NCBI GenBank assembly: GCA_900767025.1
Contig: CAAFXS010000062.1
Location: 11,874 to 75,873 of the forward strand
Reading direction: 5' to 3'
Length of the DNA stretch: 64,000 nucleotides
Source of the DNA: Clostridia bacterium
Lineage (GTDB): Bacteria > Bacillota > Clostridia > Oscillospirales > Acutalibacteraceae
A program made the position numbers and the translations under genes. Within the stretch, counting starts at the first letter, position 1. The number at the start of each line of letters is the position of its first letter. Positions 52,556 to 60,079 of this stretch are shown here, one piece after another. The notes beneath the pieces are model-generated. The model saw only the letters and a list, made by a program, of their open reading frames with translations, ran no database searches and was not told the DNA's origin.

Positions 52556-53290
52556 ATGCTGGGACAATGCGTCAGAGCCAGGGTTGTTAAACCAATCGGC
52601 TATACGGACGACTCCGGTTATACCTACCCTCTTAACTATGCGTTAATATACGATACTCCGAAAGAGGAATATGCTTTCATTTTAGGAATCGACCACGCTG
52701 TAAAAAATTTTGACGGTAGAATAATCGCAGCTCTTGAACCAAGCGAAAAAGGGGCTAATACAATTTGGGTGCTTGCGCCCAAAAGCACAAGATTTATTAA
52801 TCTTGATATTTTAAAATATCTTAATATTGAAAGGGATTTTCCCGGATATAAATTAGTATGCTTATATGAAAGCAGCAGCGGTGCCGTTGTTTACAGAAAC
52901 ATTAACAACTCAACCCGCTTTCTGCTTATCAAAAACAAGCGTTCCTCTCACTGGGGCTTCCCCAAGGGTCATCTTGAATCAGGCGAAAGCAAGCTTGATG
53001 CCGCACAGCGCGAGGTGCTGGAGGAAACGGGAATACACATCAATATCCACAAGGGCTTTGAAAGCGTTTCCAAATATAAAATTAAAAATAAGATAGACAA
53101 AAAGGTATCAATTTTCGTAGGCACCACCGACGATGTGGACACGGTTATTCAAGAGGCGGAGATTGAGGATTATATCTGGCTGCCTTACAGCAAGGCCCTG
53201 CCCTATCTTGGCTTTGACAATGACAAAACAATACTGAAAAGAGCCTATGCCTTTTTAATCAACAATCAATTTATTACTAAGGAGAATTAG
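52556..53290 (+). CDS. Pyrophosphatase-like domain fused to a NUDIX hydrolase
   Basis: A 244-residue protein. Residues ~2-105 resemble a family I inorganic pyrophosphatase-like domain (VRARVVKPIGYTDDSGYTYPLNYALI, partly, then EEYAFILGID where related proteins have EQDAYILGVD), so its acidic metal site looks reduced. Residues ~110-244 are a NUDIX domain with a full box, GHLESGESKLDAAQREVLEE (GX5EX7REUXEE), which binds Mg2+ and cleaves X-linked nucleoside diphosphates. The ATG at 52556 follows GGTGGTGAT; the in-frame upstream ATG at 52493 lies in the promoter. First gene of an operon with an exporter-like protein, a nucleotidyltransferase and a GH27 enzyme. Substrate unknown. Confidence 0.87.
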   Translation: MLGQCVRARVVKPIGYTDDSGYTYPLNYALIYDTPKEEYAFILGIDHAVKNFDGRIIAALEPSEKGANTIWVLAPKSTRFINLDILKYLNIERDFPGYKLVCLYESSSGAVVYRNINNSTRFLLIKNKRSSHWGFPKGHLESGESKLDAAQREVLEETGIHINIHKGFESVSKYKIKNKIDKKVSIFVGTTDDVDTVIQEAEIEDYIWLPYSKALPYLGFDNDKTILKRAYAFLINNQFITKEN

Positions 53291-53293
53291 AGT

Positions 53294-53797
53294 ATGAATG
53301 AACTCGTACAGACAATACAGGAGTTTTTAACAGCCCACGGTATACCCGACTGGCTTGTAGTATTTATTATTTCCCTTATGCCTGTTTTAGAGTGCCGTCT
53401 GGGTATGTTCACTGCAATTGTACTGTTGAAGATGAATCCCTTTGTGGGCTTTATAATCAGCTTTTTAGGTAACATTCTGCCTATTCCCTTTATTCTTCTT
53501 TTAATTAACTGGATATTTGAAGTGTTCAAAAAAATTCCCGGCCTACGAAACCTTGTTCTTTGGCTTGAGGAAAAAACATTAAAAAAACGAGATAAAATTG
53601 ATAAATACGGTGTATGGGGTCTGCTTTTATTTGTTGCAATCCCCCTGCCCGGTACAGGCGGTTGGACCGGTGCGCTGCTTGCCTCTCTGCTGCATCTTGA
53701 CAAAAAGAAAAGCTTTGGCGTAATTGCTATCGGCGTTTTCATTGCAGGCTTGATTATTTCCATTCTCAGCCTGATGGGCACGGCAGTTTTCGGATAA
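53294..53797 (+). CDS. Small multidrug export protein family (COG2426) membrane protein
   Basis: A 167-residue protein with about four membrane segments (residues ~18-45, 50-75, 110-130, 138-163). The family features SLMPVLECRLGMFTAI near residue 28 and VAIPLPGTGGWTGALLA near 115 are present. The family is annotated as small multidrug export proteins, but direct evidence is sparse and its fold is related to DedA/VTT-like proteins. It begins 3 bases after the NUDIX gene and its stop overlaps the next start (TAATG). Confidence 0.87.
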   Translation: MNELVQTIQEFLTAHGIPDWLVVFIISLMPVLECRLGMFTAIVLLKMNPFVGFIISFLGNILPIPFILLLINWIFEVFKKIPGLRNLVLWLEEKTLKKRDKIDKYGVWGLLLFVAIPLPGTGGWTGALLASLLHLDKKKSFGVIAIGVFIAGLIISILSLMGTAVFG

Positions 53798-54972
53798 TGA
53801 ATAAGGAAGAAAAGTATTTACTGGAGCTTACAAAAAGCTATTTTAACAACAGCGCTCCCCCCGATGACAGCAGCATTAATTGGGAATATTTATTCAACCT
53901 TGCAAAATATCACAATTTAATAGGAATTTGCCACTGCGTTTTCAGCAAGCACAAGGAGCTGTCCGTTCCCGATAAAATCAGAAAAAGCTTTGAGGACAGG
54001 TTTTTTGACATTGTATACATTTACGAGTGCCAGAAAAATGCTCTTGAGGATATCAAAAGCTGCTTTAACAGCAAGGGTGTGAAATATATCACCTTTAAAG
54101 GCGCTGTTTTAAGGGAGCTTTATCCCGTGCCCGAAAGCCGTTCCATGGGCGATATTGATATCCTTGTTGAAAAAAGCGACCGAGGTCGTGTGAAATCCGT
54201 TTTGAAGGAAATCGGCTTTAAATTCAGCTCGTCAAGTGAAACGGTGGATACTTATGTCCGTGACAACACGGTTATTGAAATCCACATCAGGCTTACGAAC
54301 GAATTTGACTGCCCTGCCTTTGACAACGCGTTTGACACTGCGGAATTTGACGGAAATGAGGGCAGACTTGACGACGCCTGTCATTTTGCATACTTGATTG
54401 CTCACACTGCCGGTCATTTAAAATTCACCGGTGCGGGAATCAGATTTGTTCTTGATTTGGCGGTAATGCTCCGCTCAAAAAGAATTGACCTTGATGAAGT
54501 GTTCAAAATTCTTGAAAGCATTAACCTTGTCACCTTTGCAAAGGTGATAATTTCCGTTTGCAGTCAGTGGTTCTCACAGGGTCAGTGCTTTTATGATAAT
54601 ACGGAAAAGGTACAGGAGTATCTGGTGCAGGACGGTGTTTTCGGCACGCTGAAGGACAGTGAACACACCACCGTCACAAGGCTTAGGCAGATAGGTGCTT
54701 ATGATGACAACGGCACCGGCAACAAGTCAACTATTGCACTGAAGCTCCGCCTTGCCTTTCCGCCTTATTCTGCACTGAGGAATTCCGAATATATTAAATT
54801 TCTCAACGGCCGTCCGTGGCTTTTGCCTGCGGCGTGGGTATACAGATTTTTTCACAATGTAAAAAATAACCGCAGCCATATGCTTGAAACCGTTAAAAAT
54901 ACAGGTGATGAAAAAATAACGGCTTTGGCTGCCGAAGAGCATAAATTTTTTGAGGAGATTGGATTAATATGA
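53797..54972 (+). CDS. Nucleotidyltransferase family protein (NTP_transf_5 type)
   Basis: A 391-residue protein of the uncharacterised nucleotidyltransferase family often found in polysaccharide loci. The fold is indicated by YITFKGAVLRELYP followed by SRSMGDIDILV near residues 95-125, with two Asp in the GDIDIL metal motif and a later IEIHIRL strand that supplies the third acidic residue. The ATG overlaps the preceding stop by one base (TAATG) and its own stop overlaps the next start (ATGA), so translation is coupled on both sides. The real substrate of the family is unclear. Confidence 0.85.
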   Translation: MNKEEKYLLELTKSYFNNSAPPDDSSINWEYLFNLAKYHNLIGICHCVFSKHKELSVPDKIRKSFEDRFFDIVYIYECQKNALEDIKSCFNSKGVKYITFKGAVLRELYPVPESRSMGDIDILVEKSDRGRVKSVLKEIGFKFSSSSETVDTYVRDNTVIEIHIRLTNEFDCPAFDNAFDTAEFDGNEGRLDDACHFAYLIAHTAGHLKFTGAGIRFVLDLAVMLRSKRIDLDEVFKILESINLVTFAKVIISVCSQWFSQGQCFYDNTEKVQEYLVQDGVFGTLKDSEHTTVTRLRQIGAYDDNGTGNKSTIALKLRLAFPPYSALRNSEYIKFLNGRPWLLPAAWVYRFFHNVKNNRSHMLETVKNTGDEKITALAAEEHKFFEEIGLI

Positions 54973-56711
54973 TAACATTTTTGATTATTTTGGCGGCTGT
55001 TGTTGCCATTTTAATTGTTTTATTTGTTTCTTGGTTTTTCACAATGAAGGCAAACGGAAAATGCCCTCTTTGTGCTATTAAGAGATATACAATTCCGCGA
55101 AAAATTACTATGGATATTTCCGAGGAGGAGGACTACAACAACGGCGTTGCGCTTACTCCGCCTATGGGTTGGTCAAGCTGGAACACCTTTAGAAATCATA
55201 TTGACCAGGATTTGATTTATGAAACCGCCAAGGCAATGGTCAACAGCGGTCTTGCCGATGCAGGCTATAAATACATAAATCTTGATGACTGCTGGCAAAG
55301 CTCAATGCGTGACGCAGACGGCAAGCTTCAGGGTGATTTAAAAAATTTCAGCCGCGGTATTCCGTCGCTTATCAAGGATATTAATGACCTTGGGCTGAAG
55401 GTTGGTCTTTACACCTCTAACGGAACTCTCACCTGCGAGGATTTGCCTGCTTCACTGGGTAACGAGGAGCTTGACGCAAAAACTCTTGCCTCCTGGGGCT
55501 GTGAATTTTTCAAATACGATTTCTGCCACAGCAAGCCTATCAGCGGTAGCTGCCCTGCAATTGAAAAAATTGAGCTTAACAATCTCCAGGGCGATGATTT
55601 CAACTCCCAGCTTGTGCTTAAGCCCGATGACGCAGAGTTCACAGGCAGGGCAAGAGTGCTTAAATTCAATGATATTCCATCCGGAAAGGCAATAGGCTTT
55701 CTTAATCACGGTGCAGGCTCTGCAAGATTTGAGGTTAACAGTCTGCCCCAGGGTGATTATGCAATGACCCTTGTTTACAGAAAATCTTTTTCACGATACG
55801 AAAACTATGTTCAGGTAACTGTTAACGGCGAAATGCACGAGGTTTTCTTCCCAACCGGAAAGGGATTTAGCGACAACGGAAGAGTTCAGCTTATTGTTCA
55901 CCTTATTAACGGAACAAATAAAATCACTCTTCAAAACCCTGTTGCAACCTTGGCTGACTCCTCCTACATTCAGTACAAACGAATGGGCAACGAGCTTAAA
56001 AAGGCCACAAAGCTTTGGTCCGAATATACAGGCACACCCGAAAAGCCTATTGTTTTTTCAATATGCGAATGGGGCACTGCTGCTCCTTGGGATTGGGGTG
56101 CAAAGGCAGGCAATATGTGGCGTACCACCCACGATATTACTGCTAACTGGTTCAGCATTATGGCACTTTACAAATACACAATAAGGTTTTATGAAAGCTC
56201 CCGTCCCGGCGGCTGGAATGACCCGGATATGCTTGAGGTTGGCAACGGCAAGCTCACCGAGGATGAAAACAGAGCTCATTTCTCGCTGTGGTGTATGATG
56301 GCGGCTCCGCTGATGCTCGGCAACGATATCCGTAAATTTGTTGACGGCAAAAATATGGCAGTTGAGGGCAACTCTGCTCTTAAGATTGTTACCAACAAGC
56401 ACCTTATCGCCATTGACCAGGATGCCCTTGGCAAAGCTGCAAAGAGAATTAAAAAATTCACGGGAATTGATATCCTTGCAAGACCTCTTGCCAACGGCGA
56501 TGTTGCGCTCTGCTTCCTTAACAAATCCCGCTCGGCAAAGAATGTTAAGTTCGACCTGAACACCCTTGCAGACGACAGCTATCTGCAGTTCAGGAAATCA
56601 GGCTCCTACGAAATCCATAACCTTTGGAGCGACGAAAGGGGCAACGCCTCTGCAATTAACGCAAATCTGCCCAAGCACAGCGTTAAGGTTTACAGAGTCA
56701 AGGCTGTTTAA
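54969..56711 (+). CDS. GH27 alpha-galactosidase, membrane-anchored, with inserted CBM-like domain
   Basis: A 580-residue enzyme. Residues 3-25 form a membrane anchor. The GH27 barrel starts at LTPPMGWSSWNTF and NLDDCWQ. The nucleophile is D184 in FKYDFC; the acid/base is D420 in RPGGWNDPDML, matching D170 and D231 of human alpha-galactosidase A. Between them, residues ~205-335 are a beta-rich insertion (RARVLKFND ... GSARFEV ... YMVTL-like strands) that resembles a CBM6/35 module placed inside the barrel. It removes terminal alpha-galactose. The short C-terminal beta domain is present. Last gene of the operon, overlapping the nucleotidyltransferase gene by 4 bases. Confidence 0.92.
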   Translation: MITFLIILAAVVAILIVLFVSWFFTMKANGKCPLCAIKRYTIPRKITMDISEEEDYNNGVALTPPMGWSSWNTFRNHIDQDLIYETAKAMVNSGLADAGYKYINLDDCWQSSMRDADGKLQGDLKNFSRGIPSLIKDINDLGLKVGLYTSNGTLTCEDLPASLGNEELDAKTLASWGCEFFKYDFCHSKPISGSCPAIEKIELNNLQGDDFNSQLVLKPDDAEFTGRARVLKFNDIPSGKAIGFLNHGAGSARFEVNSLPQGDYAMTLVYRKSFSRYENYVQVTVNGEMHEVFFPTGKGFSDNGRVQLIVHLINGTNKITLQNPVATLADSSYIQYKRMGNELKKATKLWSEYTGTPEKPIVFSICEWGTAAPWDWGAKAGNMWRTTHDITANWFSIMALYKYTIRFYESSRPGGWNDPDMLEVGNGKLTEDENRAHFSLWCMMAAPLMLGNDIRKFVDGKNMAVEGNSALKIVTNKHLIAIDQDALGKAAKRIKKFTGIDILARPLANGDVALCFLNKSRSAKNVKFDLNTLADDSYLQFRKSGSYEIHNLWSDERGNASAINANLPKHSVKVYRVKAV

Positions 56712-56717
56712 AAATAA

Positions 56718-56745
56718 AACACCTGCAAATCACTTTGCAGGTGTT
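56718..56745. terminator. Bidirectional terminator between the GH27 and GH43 genes
   Basis: Perfect 12-base arms (AACACCTGCAAA / TTTGCAGGTGTT) with a 4-base loop. It overlaps the stop codon of the convergent GH43 gene. Confidence 0.85.
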
Positions 56746-57584
56746 ATTTCTTTTCCTGTATCAATTAGCTCAATAAACCGTGGGCGTTCAAGCCCTGTTT
56801 GGTTTGGTGAATGGAGGGTCAGCATCAGCCTGTCATCCGCCTTAAAAATCATACCGTGGCCGCCGTCATCGGTTATAATCGGCGGAAGATGCTGAAACTC
56901 TCCGTCAATTTCACCGTTTGCCGAACGGGCAATGCACTGGCAATACTTATGCTTAACAAAGGTTGACCACATCATCAAAAGCTCGCCGTCCTTTGTTCTG
57001 AACATAAAGGGTCCGTCGGTTATATAATGCTCTCCCTTTGGCTTTTTGTCCGCCCAGTCCGGCGATGAACCGCTGAACATATAAACAGGCTCACCCTGTG
57101 CACAGGTCAGGTCATCACTCAGCCTTTGATAGCACACCGTGCCGTCAACTATCTGTGTGTGCTCGTGGCAGAAAACAAGATACGGCTCGCCGTTTTTACC
57201 GAGATAGAGCGTACCGTCAAGGCACTCCCATTCATCGGGGGTTACCGCTCCGTGAGAGTGCGGAGCAAACGGACCCAAGGGATTTTCAGCCTTAAGAATA
57301 TGTACTCCTCTTAAGCCGTTTTCCTTTGTAAAGGTGGCAAGCATATAATATTCACCGTGGTACTTATGCACCTCCGGCGCCCAATTAACCTGCCTGTTAA
57401 GGCCGTATTTTTCCGAATTAAAGCACTCTCGGGGTTCGCTGAAATTAATTAAATCCTCGGAAACATAAACATCAAAGCCACCTGTTTTCTTACCGAAATT
57501 ATCTGCCCTTGTGCCGTACATATAATATTTACCGTTTTCGTATAGCACAAAAGGGTCACGGATATTTATTTCATCAGCCTTCAT
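56730..57584 (-). CDS. GH43 family glycoside hydrolase
   Basis: A 284-residue five-bladed beta-propeller enzyme without a signal peptide. Motifs: NIRDPFVLYENGKYY (catalytic-base Asp near residue 10), NWAPEVHKYHGEYYM, CLDGTLYLG (pKa-modulating Asp) and ITDGPFMF in the region of the general acid, where the usual Glu is shifted or replaced (EHYITDGP). Family GH43 includes beta-xylosidases, alpha-arabinofuranosidases and galactanases; the substrate cannot be fixed. It is the second gene after the PI-PLC-like gene, 8 bases away, with RBS GAGGTAAATT. Confidence 0.87.
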   Translation of the reverse strand: MKADEINIRDPFVLYENGKYYMYGTRADNFGKKTGGFDVYVSEDLINFSEPRECFNSEKYGLNRQVNWAPEVHKYHGEYYMLATFTKENGLRGVHILKAENPLGPFAPHSHGAVTPDEWECLDGTLYLGKNGEPYLVFCHEHTQIVDGTVCYQRLSDDLTCAQGEPVYMFSGSSPDWADKKPKGEHYITDGPFMFRTKDGELLMMWSTFVKHKYCQCIARSANGEIDGEFQHLPPIITDDGGHGMIFKADDRLMLTLHSPNQTGLERPRFIELIDTGKEITPAK

Positions 57585-57592
57585 AATTTACC

Positions 57593-58471
57593 TCAAAAAT
57601 TTGTTGAAACAATTTTTCTTACTAATTCTTCCGTGGGGAAATCGTTATAAATCATCCCGTAGTAAACGCCCTTTCCAAGAGGATAATCCATAAACCGAGG
57701 ATTGATATATTTTGAATTGTTATAGGGACCCTTCAGTCCCCCTGCAGTTGACAGATAGTTGATAACATATGTGCCGTTAAATTCCGTCATCGTGTCAAGA
57801 AACGGCTTGATGCAATCCTTCCACCGCGGTTCAGGCTTATACTTAAACCTGTCCTGAACAACAAAGGTCATTTCGTTTGCACCGCTTGTTTTAAGGGTAA
57901 GTGGCTGCGGCTCAGCCGTATCCTGCTCCACCCATTTGGAAAAATCAATTCCCGTGCCTAAAGGATATTTTTTGCCCTCATCCTTTTTGCACCGTCTGAT
58001 AAGAACTATTTTGCCCCTTGCCTCACCAAGCAGGGGGCTTCTGTTTTCAAGAAACCATCTGTCACTGTCAGGCTTAATATATGTATTATAGAGGTTGTCA
58101 AAGCACTGCTCCATAAATTTTCCGCTGTCATTTTTAAACTGAAACACAATTGCTTCAGTTGGGTTCTCCCTTAAAAATTTGTAGCAGTGGTTAAGCACAT
58201 CAGCCATATCCATCTGTGCCGAAAAATGATTTGGGGTATTAAAAGCCTTGGCAACGCCGTGGACCATAACAAGTCTGTTACCCTTTGGAGCAACACGGAT
58301 ATCAAGCCCTCTTATTCCCAGGCAGAGCTGTTCGTATATATTCATATTCTGACACCGTGAAATATGGGAAAACTGAACATACTGCGTAACGCAGTCGTGA
58401 GTTCCCGCCATATTGAGCCTGAATAAATCTGTATCGTTGTTAATATCTTTAAGCCAGTAATTTAATTTCAT
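57593..58471 (-). CDS. Phosphatidylinositol-specific phospholipase C-like protein
   Basis: A 292-residue PI-PLC X-domain protein. The two catalytic histidines are visible: H25 in MAGTHDC and H71 in VMVHG, with the linking GIRGLDIRV stretch and Arg. Bacterial PI-PLC cleaves phosphatidylinositol or GPI anchors into diacylglycerol and inositol cyclic phosphate without calcium. No signal peptide is seen, unlike the secreted Bacillus enzyme, so it may act inside the cell or be exported in another way. The ATG at 58471 with GGTGATAATA is preferred to a TTG at 58489. Operon with the GH43 gene. A link with the iol genes of this window is inference. Confidence 0.9.
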   Translation of the reverse strand: MKLNYWLKDINNDTDLFRLNMAGTHDCVTQYVQFSHISRCQNMNIYEQLCLGIRGLDIRVAPKGNRLVMVHGVAKAFNTPNHFSAQMDMADVLNHCYKFLRENPTEAIVFQFKNDSGKFMEQCFDNLYNTYIKPDSDRWFLENRSPLLGEARGKIVLIRRCKKDEGKKYPLGTGIDFSKWVEQDTAEPQPLTLKTSGANEMTFVVQDRFKYKPEPRWKDCIKPFLDTMTEFNGTYVINYLSTAGGLKGPYNNSKYINPRFMDYPLGKGVYYGMIYNDFPTEELVRKIVSTNF

Positions 58472-58487
58472 TATTATCACCAAAAAC

Positions 58488-58516
58488 AATATACCATTTT
58501 ATGTTAATAATATCAA
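58488..58516 (-). promoter_or_regulatory. Promoter of the PI-PLC-GH43 operon
   Basis: On the minus strand TTGATA (58511-58516), 17 bases, TATATT (58488-58493). Its -35 abuts that of the divergent promoter at 58517. Confidence 0.65.
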
Positions 58517-58545
58517 TTGAAAATATAAATATTCTGCTTTATAAT
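58517..58545 (+). promoter_or_regulatory. Promoter of the 146-residue protein and PHP hydrolase genes
   Basis: TTGAAA (58517-58522), 17 bases, TATAAT (58540-58545), back to back with the PI-PLC promoter without a gap. Confidence 0.7.
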
Positions 58546-58577
58546 AAAATTGAAAATATCGTTTTTGGGGGGAGCTT

Positions 58578-59018
58578 ATGTTAATTTTCAGTACAAAGGG
58601 CAGAATAACTGCTGACAACGATAAAACAAATCTTCTTCACCGATTTGATGTGCCTGAAAATATCAAATCGCTGACAATCAGCTACAGCTATTCGCCGAAA
58701 ATATTTGAAAACCGTGAAAAAGCGGCGGCTATGATTAGAGGTTGCTTTGAAAAATATGACGAAAAGCTCAACGGCAGACCTGCCGACTATCTGCCTGTTA
58801 ACAATCTTATTACCCTGTCCGTTGACGAAAACGGCAAATATCGGGGCGCCGCTCACAGACAGGCTAACGAGCAACGCCATATCATCAGCCGGGATTTTGC
58901 GTCGCCCGGATTTTTCAAGGGTGAAATCCAAGGCGGTGAGTGGGATATTATGCTTAATGCTCACTGCGTATGCTGTGATGTGGATTATACTATTACTGTT
59001 GAGGGGGAGGAAAAATAA
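58578..59018 (+). CDS. Unrecognised 146-residue protein preceding a PHP hydrolase
   Basis: A soluble protein of 146 residues with no signal peptide or membrane segment. It reads as a beta-rich domain (KSLTISYSYSPKIF, NLITLSVDENGKYRG, DYTITVEGE), with a helix in the middle. I do not recognise a catalytic motif. The pattern of start and end strands resembles small galactose-binding or PPC-like beta domains often found with CehA/McbA-type hydrolases, which is only a suggestion. RBS GGGGGGAGC before the ATG. Its stop overlaps the next start (TAATG), so it is very likely a functional partner of the PHP gene. Confidence 0.75.
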   Translation: MLIFSTKGRITADNDKTNLLHRFDVPENIKSLTISYSYSPKIFENREKAAAMIRGCFEKYDEKLNGRPADYLPVNNLITLSVDENGKYRGAAHRQANEQRHIISRDFASPGFFKGEIQGGEWDIMLNAHCVCCDVDYTITVEGEEK

Positions 59019-59968
59019 TGAGCTATTTACCCTGTGAGCTGCACTGCCATACAGTGCACAGCGACGGCAGTTTTCAGGTCAAGGAGCTGCTGGAGGAGGC
59101 AAAAAGCAATCATCTGTCCCTTATTGCCCTGACGGACCACAACACCTCATCAGGCTGTGAAGAGCTTGACGATACAATAACCCCTGCCATAAAAGGTATT
59201 GAATGGACTACATATTACGGTCATATGCTTGTTTTGGGTGAAAACGGCTTCACCGACTGGAGAGATGCAAAGCCCGACAACATCGACGAAAAAATCAAGG
59301 ATGTTAAAAGCAAGGGTGCCCTGGTGGGTATTGCCCATCCCTTCCAGCTTGGCTCACCTGTTTGCACAGGCGGAAGGTGGGAATTCAATGTAAAAAACTG
59401 GGACAATGTTGATTATATTGAAATCTGGCATCAGGACCTTTATTCGCTGAACAGTGAAAATACAAAATCCCCTGCTCTTTGGACCGCTTTGCTTGACAGG
59501 GGCTATCACCTTGCCGCCACCTACGGCAGAGACTGGCACAGAAAGGAAACAGGCGGTCATTTCGGCTGTACCTACATTGACATTGAGGGCGAGGTTAACC
59601 AGGCCTCTGCTTTAAGAGGAATAAGAATGGGCAAAACCGTTGTTTCCTGCGGTGCAAAATTCTTCTTCACTCTCCACAGACACGCAAACACATATCAAAT
59701 CGGCGAAACCGTTAGAAGCGGAACCTACACCTTCAGCTTTTTTACCGACACTCACTCAAGGCAAAAGGATTTCGGGGACGAATCGGTAATTTATAAAACT
59801 ATCAAAATTATTTCCAACGGCGGTAAAACGGTATTGGAAACAAGGTATAATGAAAAATACGCCCGCCTTAAGCTTGAAAAGGGCTGCTGGTACCGTGCGG
59901 AGCTTTGGGGCAGTGTTGACGGCGACGATATGCCCCTTGCAATTACATCTCCCATTTATTGCCAATAA
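59018..59968 (+). CDS. CehA/McbA-type PHP domain metallohydrolase
   Basis: A 316-residue PHP-fold phosphoesterase. Metal ligands are visible: ELHCHTVHSDG (motif I, HxH), LTDHNTS (motif II), GIEWTTYYGHMLVLG (Glu and His), GIAHPF (motif III) and TYGRDWHRK (D-x-H, motif IV). The GxEWTT...GH arrangement is that of the CehA/McbA group, which hydrolyses phosphodiesters or carbamates. The last ~90 residues form a beta domain. The upstream 146-residue gene is translationally coupled. Near a PI-PLC-like gene, a cyclic or glycero-phosphodiester of inositol is a conceivable substrate; that is speculation. Confidence 0.88.
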   Translation: MSYLPCELHCHTVHSDGSFQVKELLEEAKSNHLSLIALTDHNTSSGCEELDDTITPAIKGIEWTTYYGHMLVLGENGFTDWRDAKPDNIDEKIKDVKSKGALVGIAHPFQLGSPVCTGGRWEFNVKNWDNVDYIEIWHQDLYSLNSENTKSPALWTALLDRGYHLAATYGRDWHRKETGGHFGCTYIDIEGEVNQASALRGIRMGKTVVSCGAKFFFTLHRHANTYQIGETVRSGTYTFSFFTDTHSRQKDFGDESVIYKTIKIISNGGKTVLETRYNEKYARLKLEKGCWYRAELWGSVDGDDMPLAITSPIYCQ

Positions 59969-59970
59969 AA

Positions 59971-60010
59971 TTTAACGCAGATTTAACATAACTTGTACAC
60001 CATTTTAATT
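59971..60010 (+). promoter_or_regulatory. Pho box: four TTTAACA-like repeats at 11-base spacing
   Basis: TTTAACG (59971), TTTAACA (59982), TTGTACA (59993) and TTTAATT (60004) begin at exact 11-base steps, the form of PhoP/PhoB binding sites in Firmicutes. It lies upstream of a phosphate transporter operon that itself encodes a PhoB/PhoR pair, and it begins 2 bases after the previous stop codon. Confidence 0.8.
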
Positions 60011-60042
60011 GTAAGCCACTAATATATTTATTTGGTTAAATG

Positions 60043-60048
60043 TATAAT
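60043..60048 (+). promoter_or_regulatory. -10 box of the phosphate operon promoter
   Basis: TATAAT with no recognisable -35 hexamer 17 bases upstream, as expected for a promoter that needs an activator at the Pho box. Confidence 0.6.
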
Positions 60049-60079
60049 AAGCAGAAATTTTATATAACGAGGTAGCTTT

